Below are positions 20,330 to 36,267 of a DNA stretch of 64,000 bases, piece by piece; the first letter of the stretch is position 1; every line of letters starts with the position of its first letter. This DNA comes from Rhodococcus sp. SGAir0479. Lineage in GTDB: Bacteria; Actinomycetota; Actinomycetes; Mycobacteriales; Mycobacteriaceae. The notes beneath the pieces were generated by a model, which was not told where the DNA came from, searched no databases, and worked only from the letters and a program-made list of their open reading frames with translations. The stretch is taken from positions 2,542,001 to 2,606,000 of the forward strand of contig NZ_CP039432.1 of the NCBI RefSeq assembly GCF_005484805.1, in the 5' to 3' direction. The translations under genes were made by a program, and so were the position numbers.

Positions 20330-21487
20330 TCAGTCCCGTGCCGCGCACACGAAGGCGACGGGGGCGCGCCCGATTCTGGTGAGCACCACCGACAGTGGCG
20401 TGGTTCCGCGGAGCTTCAGTCGCGGACGCAGCACCGCCGGATCGACGTCCAGGCCACGCACGAGGATCTCGGCGGACCCGCAGTCCCGGGCCGCCAGTTC
20501 CTGCCGCAGTGCCTTCTCGGTGTACTTCAGCCGCGCGAGCACCCGGAACCCGCGGACACCGTCGGGCACGCTGTCGCCGGTCAGATACGCGATCCGCGGG
20601 TCGAGTTGCCACAACCCGTGCCGGGCCGCGTAGTGGCGCACCAGCCCCGCGCGGACGACGGCACCGTCCGGGTCGACGATCCACTCCCCCGGTTCGCGCT
20701 CGGGAATGTCGTCGGTCTCGGCGTCGGTGATCTCCCACGACGTCCCGTCCGAGCGCAGCACGCTCGCCCGCCGGCGCACGCCCGGCCCGGCCAGCCCCGG
20801 CGACCACAGGCACGCCTCCCGGACCCCGCCGTCGAGCGAGACGACCTCCACCTCCCCGTCCCAGCCGAGGCGGTCGAAGTCGAGTCCGGGCGCGCACTTG
20901 ACCGCCAGATCGCGGCCGGCGTAGACGTCGAGCAGATCCGGTAGCGGCGGCATCAGCGCCGCCGGGTCGTGGGTGCGCTTGCCACCGGAGCGGCGTGCGG
21001 GATCGGCGATCACCACGGTGTCCCGCGTACACGGGTACAGCGCGTCGGCACGCACGAGCGATGCCGCGGGAACGTTGTGCGCGGCCATCGCGAGCCGCAC
21101 CGGATCGAGGTCACTCCCGATCACGGTGTCGGCCGACGGGACCAGAGCCGCCAGCTCCGCGCCGATCGAGCACGTGACGTCGTGGACTCGGCGTCCCGCC
21201 AACCGGGCGCCGCGATGGCGCGCGACCGCGAGCGGCGTGGCCTGCTGCAGCGCGTCGTCGGTGAACAGCCACGACCGGGACTCGTCGAGCTTGGCCTGCG
21301 CCTTGCGTCGCAGCAGTACCGTCTCGACGAGCAGCCCCGCCCGATCGCCGAAACGCGCACGTGCCCGCCCGATGTCGGCCAGACGCGTGCGCGGGGACAG
21401 CTCCGACTCCGCCGTCTCGGCCAGCGCCGCGACACCGGCGTCGCTGCGCAGGTACGCGACGTCGTCGAGCGTGAAGTCGTAACCCAA
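20330..21487 (-). CDS. THUMP-like class I methyltransferase (Rv3037c-like)
   Basis: The product is about 385 residues. The SAM-binding core is VHDVTCSIGAELAALVPSADTVIGSDLDPVRLAMAAHN, with VVIADPARR as the motif IV DPAR. The C-terminal LKLRG and CAARD end resemble RNA methyltransferase-like THUMP proteins. No ATG or GTG lies at the N-terminus of the conserved region; I use the TTG at 21487, 11 nt after the upstream gene's stop. In mycobacteria this gene has been linked to methylglucose lipopolysaccharide, but the fold also allows an RNA substrate. Confidence 0.78.
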   Translation of the reverse strand: MGYDFTLDDVAYLRSDAGVAALAETAESELSPRTRLADIGRARARFGDRAGLLVETVLLRRKAQAKLDESRSWLFTDDALQQATPLAVARHRGARLAGRRVHDVTCSIGAELAALVPSADTVIGSDLDPVRLAMAAHNVPAASLVRADALYPCTRDTVVIADPARRSGGKRTHDPAALMPPLPDLLDVYAGRDLAVKCAPGLDFDRLGWDGEVEVVSLDGGVREACLWSPGLAGPGVRRRASVLRSDGTSWEITDAETDDIPEREPGEWIVDPDGAVVRAGLVRHYAARHGLWQLDPRIAYLTGDSVPDGVRGFRVLARLKYTEKALRQELAARDCGSAEILVRGLDVDPAVLRPRLKLRGTTPLSVVLTRIGRAPVAFVCAARD

Positions 21488-21498
21488 GTGCTTGTCGT

Positions 21499-22467
21499 TC
21501 AGGCGCCCGGCTTCACGCCGGTGATCATGACGTTGTAGAAGAAGCTGCGCGGGACGACGTGCTTGAGCACGTTCTCGTCCACCCAGCTCAACGACTTCCA
21601 GCCGCCGAACGCGAACTTGGCCCAGCCCCAGCCCAGCTTCTCGGTCGGAACCGCGGCCTCGAACGTGCGGACCGGCCAGCCCAGCAACGCCGCCGCGAAC
21701 TCCTCCGTCTCGGCGTGCACCTCGATCGCGCCGGCCGACTCGGCCATCTTCTCGAGGTCCGTCGGGTCGAACGTGTGCAGGTCGACCACCGCCTCGAGCG
21801 CGGCCGCGCGGGACGACTCGTCCAGTTCGGCCTGCGGACGGCGCCAATCCGTCAGGAACGGCAGCTTGGTGACGCTGGTGGTGGCGGCCCAGGTGGCACG
21901 ACCGAGCCAGCGGGCGTAGAAGTTGCCGACCGTGGTGGGTTCGCCCGCGAAGACGAAACGGCCGCCCGGCTTGAGGACGCGCAGCACCTCGCGCAGCGAC
22001 TGCTCGACGTCCGGAATGTGGTGCAGCACCGCGTGTCCGACGACCAGATCGAACGTGTCGTCGTCGTACGGGATCGTCTCGGCGTCCGCGACCCTGCCGT
22101 CCACGGGAAGGCCGAGGTTCTCGGCGTTGCGCAGCGCGACCTTGACCATGCCGGGCGACAGGTCGGTGACCGAGCCGGTCTTCGCGACCCCGCCCTGCAT
22201 CAGGTTGAGCAGGAAGAAGCCGGTACCGCAGCCCAGTTCCAGCGCCCGCTCGTACGGCAACGGCTGGTCACCGGCAACGGCGTCGAACCGGCCGCGCGCG
22301 TAGTCGATGCAGCGCTCGTCGTACGAGATCGACCACTTGTCGTCGTAAGTCTCGGCCTCCCAGTCGTGGTACAGGACCTGGGCAAGCTTGGTGTCCTGCA
22401 ACGCCGCCTCGACCTGTTCGGCCGTGGCGTGCGGGTTGGGCGCGGGGTCTTGCGGGCTCGCAGTCAT
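21499..22467 (-). CDS. SAM-dependent methyltransferase (Rv3038c-like)
   Basis: The 322-residue protein has class I motifs ALELGCGTGFFLLNLMQ, GSVTDLSPGMVKVA, DLVVGHAVLHHIPD and LKPGGRFVFAGEP. A longer C-terminal region (WPVRTFEAAVPTEKLGWGWAKFAFGGWKSLSWVD) is particular to this subgroup. The substrate is unknown. The ATG has TAGGAT 7 nt upstream. It is first of two genes, 11 nt before the THUMP-like methyltransferase. Confidence 0.88.
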   Translation of the reverse strand: MTASPQDPAPNPHATAEQVEAALQDTKLAQVLYHDWEAETYDDKWSISYDERCIDYARGRFDAVAGDQPLPYERALELGCGTGFFLLNLMQGGVAKTGSVTDLSPGMVKVALRNAENLGLPVDGRVADAETIPYDDDTFDLVVGHAVLHHIPDVEQSLREVLRVLKPGGRFVFAGEPTTVGNFYARWLGRATWAATTSVTKLPFLTDWRRPQAELDESSRAAALEAVVDLHTFDPTDLEKMAESAGAIEVHAETEEFAAALLGWPVRTFEAAVPTEKLGWGWAKFAFGGWKSLSWVDENVLKHVVPRSFFYNVMITGVKPGA

Positions 22468-22474
22468 GCCGGGA

Positions 22475-22480
22475 ATCCTA
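22475..22480 (-). promoter_or_regulatory. -10 element of the methyltransferase pair (leaderless)
   Basis: TAGGAT on the minus strand lies 7 nt before the ATG at 22467, with no ribosome site between. Confidence 0.6.
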
Positions 22481-22599
22481 CCGAATGGTAAGGAGAGAAC
22501 AAGTTCTAGTTTTGCCGGTTCCGGCGCCGCGATTCGCGCACGTGCCGACGTTCGCGGGGTGGCCCGGACGCCGGCGAGTGCGCGAACCGCGGTGAGGTC

Positions 22600-23379
22600 C
22601 TACTTGCCGGTGAACTTCGCCTTGCCGGGACCGTTCTCGACGAAGGACTGCATGCCGATGGTGCGGTCGTCGGTGGCGAAGAGCGACGCGAACAGGTGCT
22701 GCTCGATCTTCAGGCCGGTGTCCAGATCCGTGTCGAGTCCCTGGTCGATCGCGGCCTTGGCGGCGGCGATCGCCCGGCTCGCGGCGCCGGTGAACTGCGC
22801 GGCCCACGTGCGGGCGGCGTTGTACACCTCGTCGGGCGCGACCATCTGGTCGATCAGGCCGATCGCGAGGGCCTCCTCGGCGCCGACGAAGCGGCCCGTG
22901 AACACCATGTCCTTGGCCTTGGCCGGGCCCACCAGCCGCGCCAGCCGCTGCGTGCCGCCGCCGCCGGGGATGATGCCCAGCAGGATCTCGGGCACACCGA
23001 GCTTGACGTTGTCGCCGGCGATTCGCCGATCGGCGCCGAGCGCGAGCTCGAGTCCGCCGCCGAGGGCGTAGCCCGTGATGGCCGCGACGGTCGGCTTCGG
23101 GATGTCGGCGATCGCACCGAGCGCCGACTGCAGGTCGGCGATGATCTCGCTCATCTGCACGAAGTCGAGCTCCGCCATCTCCTTGATGTCGGCGCCCGCG
23201 GCGAACACCTTCTCGCCGCCGTACACGATGACAGCCTTGACGTCCGGATCGACCGTCGCCTGACGCGCGGCCGCCCGAATCTCCTCCTGCACCTGCCGGT
23301 TCAGGGCGTTCATCGGGGGACGGGCCAAACGGATGGTGCCGATACCTTCGGAAACCTCGAGGGTCACAAACTCAGCCAT
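22600..23379 (-). CDS. Enoyl-CoA hydratase/isomerase family protein (EchA17-like)
   Basis: The 259-residue crotonase has the oxyanion motifs VFAAGADIKEM and ALGGGLELALGADRRI, with Glu in PEILLGIIPGGGGTQRL as the catalytic glutamate pair. It hydrates trans-2-enoyl-CoA in beta-oxidation; EchA17 is the syntenic gene in M. tuberculosis. It starts at ATG 23379, the last in-frame methionine before the crotonase fold, with TAGCCT 7 nt upstream. The long frame running upstream is antisense-type sequence from the NUDIX gene and is not used. Confidence 0.93.
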   Translation of the reverse strand: MAEFVTLEVSEGIGTIRLARPPMNALNRQVQEEIRAAARQATVDPDVKAVIVYGGEKVFAAGADIKEMAELDFVQMSEIIADLQSALGAIADIPKPTVAAITGYALGGGLELALGADRRIAGDNVKLGVPEILLGIIPGGGGTQRLARLVGPAKAKDMVFTGRFVGAEEALAIGLIDQMVAPDEVYNAARTWAAQFTGAASRAIAAAKAAIDQGLDTDLDTGLKIEQHLFASLFATDDRTIGMQSFVENGPGKAKFTGK

Positions 23380-23386
23380 GCGGCTC

Positions 23387-23392
23387 AGGCTA
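23387..23392 (-). promoter_or_regulatory. -10 element of the enoyl-CoA hydratase gene (leaderless)
   Basis: TAGCCT on the minus strand lies 7 nt before the ATG at 23379 and within the short gap to the NUDIX gene. It suggests the hydratase is transcribed on its own. Confidence 0.6.
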
Positions 23393-23399
23393 CTGGGCG

Positions 23400-24248
23400 T
23401 CACCCCCAGGGCAGCGCCCCGGTGTCGTAGTAGCCCGTGTCGCCGGGGAAGGACACCCGCGGCTTGCCGTCGACGAACGACAGCTCCGGCAGGATCGGTG
23501 AAATCTCCGGCTCGGCAGCGAGAATCGCCTCGACGCCGTCGAACTCGCCCAGCGTCGCCAACTGGCGCCACGTGGGCGGCAGCAGGACGCTGCGCCGCTC
23601 GCGCCAGTCCTCGACGGCCGCCGCCGGGGTGCGCCACGCGACCTCGGCCGCCTCCGACGTGTCGCCGTCGGCCTGCTGCCCCTCGGGCAGCACCGCGACG
23701 AAGAACCGCGTGTCGTAACGCCGGCCCTCCTGCACGGGGGTGATCCAGTTGGCCCACGGCCGGAGCAGATCGGCGCGCAGCACCAGGTTCTCGCGGGCGA
23801 GGAAGTCGGCGAACGACAACTCGCGCGACTCGAGCTGCCGACGCGCCCCGGTGTAGCCGGCCGTGTCGGTGACGACACTGTCCGCGGTGGGACCGGCGAG
23901 CAGTACTCCGCACTCCTCGAACGTCTCGCGGACCGCGGCGCAGACGAGGGCCTTGGCACGCACCTCGTCGACGCCGAGCCGCTCGGCCCACCACGAGACC
24001 GGCGGACCGGCCCAACGAACGTCGGCGACACCGTCGCTGGGGTCGACGCCGCCGCCCGGGAACACCGTCATGCCGCCCGCGAACGCCATGCCCGCGACCC
24101 GTCGCAGCAGGAAGACCTCGACGCCCGAGTCCCCGTCGCGCACGAGCATGACGGTGGACGCGTCCTTGGGCACGGCGGCTGCCGTCTCGGCGCTCGTCTC
24201 GGCCTGCTGAGCGACGCCGGAGGCGCCCGTCTCCCGACTGGTTCCCAT
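23400..24248 (-). CDS. NUDIX hydrolase (NUDT19/Rv3040c-like)
   Basis: The 282-residue protein has a split NUDIX box, FPGGGVDPSD followed after an insertion by AAVRETFEECGVLL, as in the NUDT19/CoA-diphosphatase-like branch. The C-terminal half (WANWITPVQEGRRYDTRFFVAVLP) matches that branch. CoA or acyl-CoA ester hydrolysis is a family inference and suits its place beside an enoyl-CoA hydratase. TAGGTT lies 6 nt before the ATG. Confidence 0.88.
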   Translation of the reverse strand: MGTSRETGASGVAQQAETSAETAAAVPKDASTVMLVRDGDSGVEVFLLRRVAGMAFAGGMTVFPGGGVDPSDGVADVRWAGPPVSWWAERLGVDEVRAKALVCAAVRETFEECGVLLAGPTADSVVTDTAGYTGARRQLESRELSFADFLARENLVLRADLLRPWANWITPVQEGRRYDTRFFVAVLPEGQQADGDTSEAAEVAWRTPAAAVEDWRERRSVLLPPTWRQLATLGEFDGVEAILAAEPEISPILPELSFVDGKPRVSFPGDTGYYDTGALPWG

Positions 24249-24254
24249 ACCGCG

Positions 24255-24260
24255 AACCTA
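24255..24260 (-). promoter_or_regulatory. -10 element of the NUDIX gene (leaderless)
   Basis: TAGGTT on the minus strand lies 6 nt before the ATG at 24248 with no ribosome site. Confidence 0.6.
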
Positions 24261-24322
24261 CGCTGCGAGTGACGGACGCCTCAGGTGCGGTCCCACTGCG
24301 CGGCCGCGTGTCGTGTCCGGTG

Positions 24323-25153
24323 TCAGGCGCGGTGCAGACCGGGGTGCCGGGTGCGGCGCGCGAAGAAGCGGCCGTCGACCCGGTCCAGGCTGATGGACTG
24401 GCTGAACGCCTCGCTGAGGTTCTCCGCGGTGATGACGTCGTCGAGCAGGCCCTGCGACACGACGCGGCCCTCGGACAGCAGCAGCGCGTGTGTGAAGCCG
24501 GGCGGGATCTCCTCGACGTGGTGCGTGATGAGCACGGTGGCCGGCGAATCGGGGTCGGCCGCCAGGTCCCCGAGCCGGGCGACGAGTTCCTCGCGACCGC
24601 CGAGGTCGAGACCGGCCGCAGGCTCGTCGAGCAGCAGCAGCTCCGGATCGGTCATGAGCGCCCGGGCGATGAGGACCCGCTTGCGCTCGCCCTCCGAGAG
24701 GGTGCCGTACGTGCGGTCGGCCAGGTGCTCGGCGCCCAGGCTCTCGAGCATCTCCACGGCCCGATCGGTGTCCATGTCCTCGTAGCGTTCCCGCCAGCGT
24801 CCCAGGACCGCGTACCCCGCGGAGACCACCAGATCCTTCACCACCTCGTCGGCGGGGACCCGGTGCGCGAGCGCGGACGACGACAGGCCGATCCGCGGAC
24901 GCAACTCGGTGATGTCCACGCGTCCGAGGGTCTCGCCGAGCAGACGCGCCACACCGGCGGTGGGGTGCACCTCGGCCGCCGCGATGCGCAGCAGCGAGGT
25001 CTTGCCCGCGCCGTTGGGGCCGAGCACGACCCACTTCTCGTCGAGCTCCACCTTCCAGGAGACCGGGCCGACGAGGGTCGCTCCGCCGCGGCGAATCAGG
25101 ACATCTTCGAAATCGATGAGGAGATCAGGATCTGGTTCCGACACGACGACCAT
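24323..25153 (-). CDS. ABC transporter ATP-binding protein
   Basis: The 276-residue ATPase has Walker A GPNGAGKTS, signature TLSEGERKRV, Walker B LLLLDEPAAGLD and the switch LITHHVEE. It resembles the ModF/YlmA-like single ATPases (Rv3041c). No permease or binding protein is adjacent, so the transported substrate, or a non-transport role, is open. The start may be the ATG at 25153 or an in-frame GTG three codons later (VSEPDPD). Confidence 0.9.
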   Translation of the reverse strand: MVVVSEPDPDLLIDFEDVLIRRGGATLVGPVSWKVELDEKWVVLGPNGAGKTSLLRIAAAEVHPTAGVARLLGETLGRVDITELRPRIGLSSSALAHRVPADEVVKDLVVSAGYAVLGRWRERYEDMDTDRAVEMLESLGAEHLADRTYGTLSEGERKRVLIARALMTDPELLLLDEPAAGLDLGGREELVARLGDLAADPDSPATVLITHHVEEIPPGFTHALLLSEGRVVSQGLLDDVITAENLSEAFSQSISLDRVDGRFFARRTRHPGLHRA

Positions 25154-25210
25154 CTTCGCGTACCGCCCACCGGCGGTGCCGACCGGACCGGACCTGCGTG
25201 TCGCCGCGAC

Positions 25211-29059
<3,849 letters not shown>

Positions 29060-29381
29060 TGATCCTCCTGAATGTGCCCTTGGTCGCTCCGCAGGCTCGC
29101 TCCGAACCCCCACCCCCTCGTGTTCGAGGCAGGCGTTCTCCGGCATGCGCTCATCGAATCGTAGACGGTGCTTTCGAGCCCGGTGGACCGGGTCCTACTC
29201 CCTGTCGTACACGGGCCCTTCCGCCGTCGACCCATAGAGCCGCGAGCAGGACTTTAGTCCCCCATCGGCCAACCACCCCACACGGACGCGGCGTGTCGAC
29301 GGAGTCCGACTCGGGATCGGAGGCCCCGCATCCGACCGCGCGGTCGGCGACGACCACGACAACTGCTAAGGTGCGCCTAAT
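29060..29381. other. Intergenic region between ctaD and the iron lipoprotein gene
   Basis: This divergent gap of about 320 nt holds the ctaD ribosome site and promoter on one side and, on the other, the TAATTT -10 candidate (29378-29383) with IdeR-type boxes. Short open frames here have no family resemblance and are not called. Confidence 0.55.
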
Positions 29382-29400
29382 TTATGCCAGCCTCACCTAA
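29382..29400. promoter_or_regulatory. IdeR/DtxR-type iron box
   Basis: The 19-bp site read on the minus strand is TTAGGTGAGGCTGGCATAA, matching the IdeR consensus TTAGGTTAGGCTAACCTAA at 15 of 19 positions. A second weaker site (about 12 of 19) overlaps at 29367-29385. Both cover the TAATTT -10 candidate of the lipoprotein gene, as expected for iron repression. Confidence 0.75.
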
Positions 29401-29420
29401 GCATTTCGGGAGCTTCACTC

Positions 29421-30419
29421 GTGTTCAGATCGTCCCGCCGTACCTTCACCTCCGTCGCCGCCGTGGGTGTCGCCGTCAGCCTCGCCCTCGCCGGCTGTTC
29501 GTCGACCTCGGACACCGGTGAGACAACGACGACCGCGTCGCCGGGGTTCCCCCGGTCGGTCGAGCACTTCCGCGGCACCGCGACCATCGACGCGCAGCCG
29601 CAGCGCATCGTCACACTCGACAACAGCTACGCCGACGCCGTCCTGCTCCTCGAGTCGCCGCTCGTCGGCTACGTCGACTACCGCGAACAGGGCCTGCCGG
29701 ACTATCTCGGTGACGCCCGCACCGAGTACGCGGCCGACGCCGTGTCGGTGGGCAAGGTGCAGAACGTGAGCCTCGAGCAGGTCGCGCAACTCCAGCCGGA
29801 CCTGATCCTGTCGGCGGAGGTGCGCGACGGGAAGAACTACGAGGCGCTCTCGGCCCTCGCCCCGACGGTGTTCTCGCAGTCGACCGGGCCGACGTGGAAG
29901 GACAACATCCGGCTCGTCGCACGCGCCCTCGGCAAGGAGGACCTGGCCGAGCAGAAGATCGGCGAGTACGAAGCGCGTGCCAGGGCGATCGGTGACGAGA
30001 TCAACGCGAAGGCGAACAACCCCAAGGTCTCGGTCGTCCGTTTCGCCGGCGAGCCGACCGCGCGCCTGTACCGCACGACGTCGTTCAGCGGCATCGTGCT
30101 GGCCGACGCCGGCCTCGCCCGCCCGGACAGCCAGGGACCGGACCCCGCGGACGCCGGCAGCATCATGAACTCGATCAGCCCCGAACGCCTCAACGAGGCC
30201 GACGCCGACGTCATCTTCGTCGCGACGTACGAGGATCCGGCGGGTAAGTCGCTCGAGGCGGCGCAGGCATTTCTGCAGAACCCGCTGTGGGGAACACTGA
30301 AGGGGCGCATCGTGAACGTGGACGACGCGATGTGGATGACGCCGGTGAGCATTCAGGGCGCGCACGAGATCCTCGACGACCTCGCCGAGGCGTTCGGAGT
30401 CGATCCGCACAACAGCTAA
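29421..30419 (+). CDS. Iron-siderophore-binding lipoprotein (FecB-like)
   Basis: The 332-residue protein has a lipoprotein signal with lipobox LALAGC (Cys26) and the class III periplasmic-binding fold: QRIVTLDNSYADAVLLLESPLVGY, then LEQVAQLQPDLILSAEVRDGKNYEALSALAPTVF, and a C-terminal domain. This family delivers ferric siderophores to ABC importers; M. tuberculosis FecB is the syntenic gene. The GTG at 29421 follows GGGAG at 8 nt. The IdeR-type box upstream supports iron repression. No permease or ATPase gene follows. Confidence 0.9.
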   Translation: MFRSSRRTFTSVAAVGVAVSLALAGCSSTSDTGETTTTASPGFPRSVEHFRGTATIDAQPQRIVTLDNSYADAVLLLESPLVGYVDYREQGLPDYLGDARTEYAADAVSVGKVQNVSLEQVAQLQPDLILSAEVRDGKNYEALSALAPTVFSQSTGPTWKDNIRLVARALGKEDLAEQKIGEYEARARAIGDEINAKANNPKVSVVRFAGEPTARLYRTTSFSGIVLADAGLARPDSQGPDPADAGSIMNSISPERLNEADADVIFVATYEDPAGKSLEAAQAFLQNPLWGTLKGRIVNVDDAMWMTPVSIQGAHEILDDLAEAFGVDPHNS

Positions 30420-30466
30420 CCTGGATCGGCCCGCACGTCGCGCTCGCCGAACAGGAAGTCGCCGCA

Positions 30467-31489
30467 TTGTCCAGTTCCCAGCCCGTCCGCACCGTCCGCC
30501 GCGCCACCGTCGCCGTGCTCGTGGCGACCGCGGCCCTCGTGGGACTCACCGGCTGCGGTGACTCGGCGGACGACGACGCGAGCACCATCGTGCGGACGAC
30601 CACCAAGATCGCGGGCGCGGGTGTCGTGAGCGTCGAGCGCGACACCCGCGCCGCCTGCGCCACCCCCACACCGGCGGACCCTGGCGCGGCCGACCCGCAG
30701 CGGATCGTCGTACTCGACGCCGCGGCAATGGATTCGGTGTGCGCGCTGGGCTTGTGGGAGCGGGTAGTGGGCGCGGCAGCCTCCCCGGGCGACACCCCGC
30801 AGCCCTCGTACCTGGGCACCGGCGTCTCGTTGCTGCCGGGCGTCGGTCCCACGGCCGCTCCGGACGTGGACCTCGTCGCGAAGGCGTCGCCGGACCTGAT
30901 CCTCGGCTCCTCCCCGGCCTCCCCCGAACTCGCCGACCGCCTGCGGGCGATCGCCCCCACGGTGTTCGTCGGCGGCGATCCGGTCCAGTGGAAGTCGCGC
31001 TTCCTCGAGTCCGGCAAGGCGCTCGGACGTGCCGGTGCGGCCCGGCAGGCGCTCGACGCCTACACCTCGAACGCCGCCCGGATCGGTACCGAGATCAACG
31101 CCCGTCAGACGCAGGCGTCGGTGCTCCGGTTCGGTGCGGACCGGACCGCGGTCGAGGGCCCGGGCTCGTTCTCGGGGCAGGTTCTCGCCGACACCGGCGT
31201 CCAGCGCCCGGCGTACCAGCGGCTCGAGGTGGCGTCGCAGGACGTCGACGACCTCGGCGGTCTCCCGGCGGCCGAGGGCGACCTGATCTACGTGAGTTTC
31301 GACGGGCCGGACGGGCTCGAGCACGGGACGGCGGTGATGGAGTCCGATGCCTGGTCCGACCTGGGCGCCGTCACCGACGGCCGCGTGTTCGCGGTCGACG
31401 ACGCCGTGTGGAACGCCGGCAACGGGGTGGTGGCGGCCCGCGCGGTGCTGACCGACCTGCAGGAAAGCCTCAACGCCTACGTGAGCTAG
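30467..31489 (+). CDS. Second FecB-like substrate-binding lipoprotein
   Basis: The 340-residue protein is a divergent relative of the preceding one: a signal with lipobox GLTGC (Cys30), QRIVVLDAAAMDSVCALGLWERVVGAA, VDLVAKASPDLILGSSPASPELADRLRAIAPTVF. The start is a TTG preceded by AGGAAG; it is the only start that gives a clean signal peptide. Lying 47 nt after the first lipoprotein gene, it is probably in the same iron-regulated operon, as a tandem duplication with a different ligand range. Confidence 0.85.
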   Translation: MSSSQPVRTVRRATVAVLVATAALVGLTGCGDSADDDASTIVRTTTKIAGAGVVSVERDTRAACATPTPADPGAADPQRIVVLDAAAMDSVCALGLWERVVGAAASPGDTPQPSYLGTGVSLLPGVGPTAAPDVDLVAKASPDLILGSSPASPELADRLRAIAPTVFVGGDPVQWKSRFLESGKALGRAGAARQALDAYTSNAARIGTEINARQTQASVLRFGADRTAVEGPGSFSGQVLADTGVQRPAYQRLEVASQDVDDLGGLPAAEGDLIYVSFDGPDGLEHGTAVMESDAWSDLGAVTDGRVFAVDDAVWNAGNGVVAARAVLTDLQESLNAYVS

Positions 31490-31496
31490 GAGCGCC

Positions 31497-31973
31497 ATGC
31501 CGGTTCCGGAATTCGTTGCGGCCCTGCGCGAGCGCGTCGGGCACGCGCCGCTGTGGCTGCCCGGGGTCAGCGCCGTCGTACTCGACGACGCCGGCCGCGT
31601 GCTACTGACGCAGCGGGCCGACAACCGGCTGTGGGCGGTGGTCTCGGGCATTCTCGAGCCCGGTGAGGAACCGGGGCCGGCCGTGCTGCGTGAGGTCCGG
31701 GAGGAGACCGGTGTCGAGGCGGAGCTGGTGCGCGTCACGAGTGTGGACACCGCCGGCCCCATCACGTATCCCAACGGCGACGTCGCCGGCTATCTGGACG
31801 TGTGCTTCCTCGCCCGCGCGGTGGCCGGAGAGGCCCGCGTCACCGACGACGAGAACCTCGACGTGCGGTGGTTCGCGCCCGACGCGCTGCCGCCCGATCT
31901 CACCGAGTCGTCACGGCGGCGTATCCCCGCAGCGTTGCGCGACGACGAACGCGCGTGGTTCGCGCGCAACTGA
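31497..31973 (+). CDS. NUDIX hydrolase
   Basis: The 158-residue protein has the canonical NUDIX box GILEPGEEPGPAVLREVREETGV with its REVREE core. It belongs to the MutT/ADP-ribose-pyrophosphatase-like group; the nucleotide substrate is not predictable. The ribosome site TAGGAG overlaps the stop codon of the lipoprotein gene, so it is translationally linked to that operon. Confidence 0.9.
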   Translation: MPVPEFVAALRERVGHAPLWLPGVSAVVLDDAGRVLLTQRADNRLWAVVSGILEPGEEPGPAVLREVREETGVEAELVRVTSVDTAGPITYPNGDVAGYLDVCFLARAVAGEARVTDDENLDVRWFAPDALPPDLTESSRRRIPAALRDDERAWFARN

Positions 31974-32008
31974 ACCACGCGGCCGAACGCGGCTCTGTGC
32001 CGCCCCGC

Positions 32009-32395
32009 TCAGCCCCGCGCGGACTCCCACAGACCCATCACGTTGCCCTCGGGATCCCGGAAGTAGGCGGCGAACCCCATCTCCCCCACCGACTGCTTCG
32101 CCGAGACCGTGGCGCCGCCGAGCGATTCGATCTTCTCCAGGGCGGCGTCGATGTCGGGGACGTCGACGGTGATCACGGGCCCCGTCGGCGACTCCGCCGA
32201 GCGCTGGAACATCCCGCCGCCGATGTACCCGGGTTCGGCGGGCATACCCGAGTCGGTCACCGGGCCGGTGGACACGCCGGTGTATTCGAGTTCCGGCATT
32301 TCGGTGGCGCTCCAGCCGAACGCCTGCCGGTAGAAGTCGCGGGCGCGGTCCCCGTCGTCGAACGGGACCTCGAAGTGCACTACTCGACCGCTCAT
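32009..32395 (-). CDS. VOC/glyoxalase-like protein
   Basis: The 128-residue protein has the paired beta-alpha-beta modules of the vicinal oxygen chelate fold: VVHFEVPFDDGDRARDFYRQAFGW and VITVDVPDIDAALEKIESLGG, ending AAYFRDPEGNVMGLWE. Such proteins act as dioxygenases, isomerases or resistance factors; the function here is open. The ATG at 32395 is chosen because GAGGAG lies about 8 nt upstream; the longer frame is not conserved. Confidence 0.85.
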   Translation of the reverse strand: MSGRVVHFEVPFDDGDRARDFYRQAFGWSATEMPELEYTGVSTGPVTDSGMPAEPGYIGGGMFQRSAESPTGPVITVDVPDIDAALEKIESLGGATVSAKQSVGEMGFAAYFRDPEGNVMGLWESARG

Positions 32396-32489
32396 TGCCG
32401 TCTCCTCGATCGGTCGTCGGCTGAGTTCTCGCACGTTCGACAGTAGGCGTGGGCGCCACCCGTATCAACCGTCTCCCGAAATGACCGAT

Positions 32490-32540
32490 GGCCGAATGTC
32501 ACACCGGTTCAGTCGAACTGAACGCATGTGACATTCGGCC
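32490..32540. repeat. TGTGACATTCGG hairpin, copy downstream of nrdF
   Basis: A perfect 14-bp inverted repeat (ggccgaatgtcaca at 32490-32503, its complement at 32527-32540) encloses a second inverted repeat (gttcagt/actgaac). It lies 18 nt past the nrdF stop. It shares its arms with the hairpin at 37981. It has no U-tract but could act as a transcript end or mRNA stabiliser. Confidence 0.85.
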
Positions 32541-32558
32541 ACGGAAGGTGGAAGCGGA

Positions 32559-35796
<3,238 letters not shown>

Positions 35797-36267
35797 TGTT
35801 CACTCTCCATGAATTGTGCGAGGCCCTCGCGCACTGCGACGACGTCCTCGACTGTTCCCATTAGTTCGAAGCGGTACAGGTACGGGACCTGACACTTCTG
35901 TGAAATCACGTTTCCGGCGTAGCAGTACGACTCGCCGAAATTCGTGTTGCCGGCAGCAATCACCCCTCGAATGAGGTCGCGATTGTGCTTGTTGTTGAGG
36001 AATCGGATGACCTGCTTGGGCACGTAGCTCGTGTCGCGTCCCGTGGCCGTCGTGCCTCCGCCGTAGGTGGGGAGGATCAGGACGTACGGTTCGTCGACTT
36101 CGAACGTGCCTTCGCGGTCATGCAGCGGAATGCGCGTTGCGGGGACACCGAGTCGTTCAACGAATCGGTGTGTGTTCTCCGACGCGCTGGAGAAGTACAC
36201 CAGCGATGCCATCGGTGTTCACCATTTCGGTCGAGCGTGGAACGGGACCCCGCGTCGCGGCGTCGCC

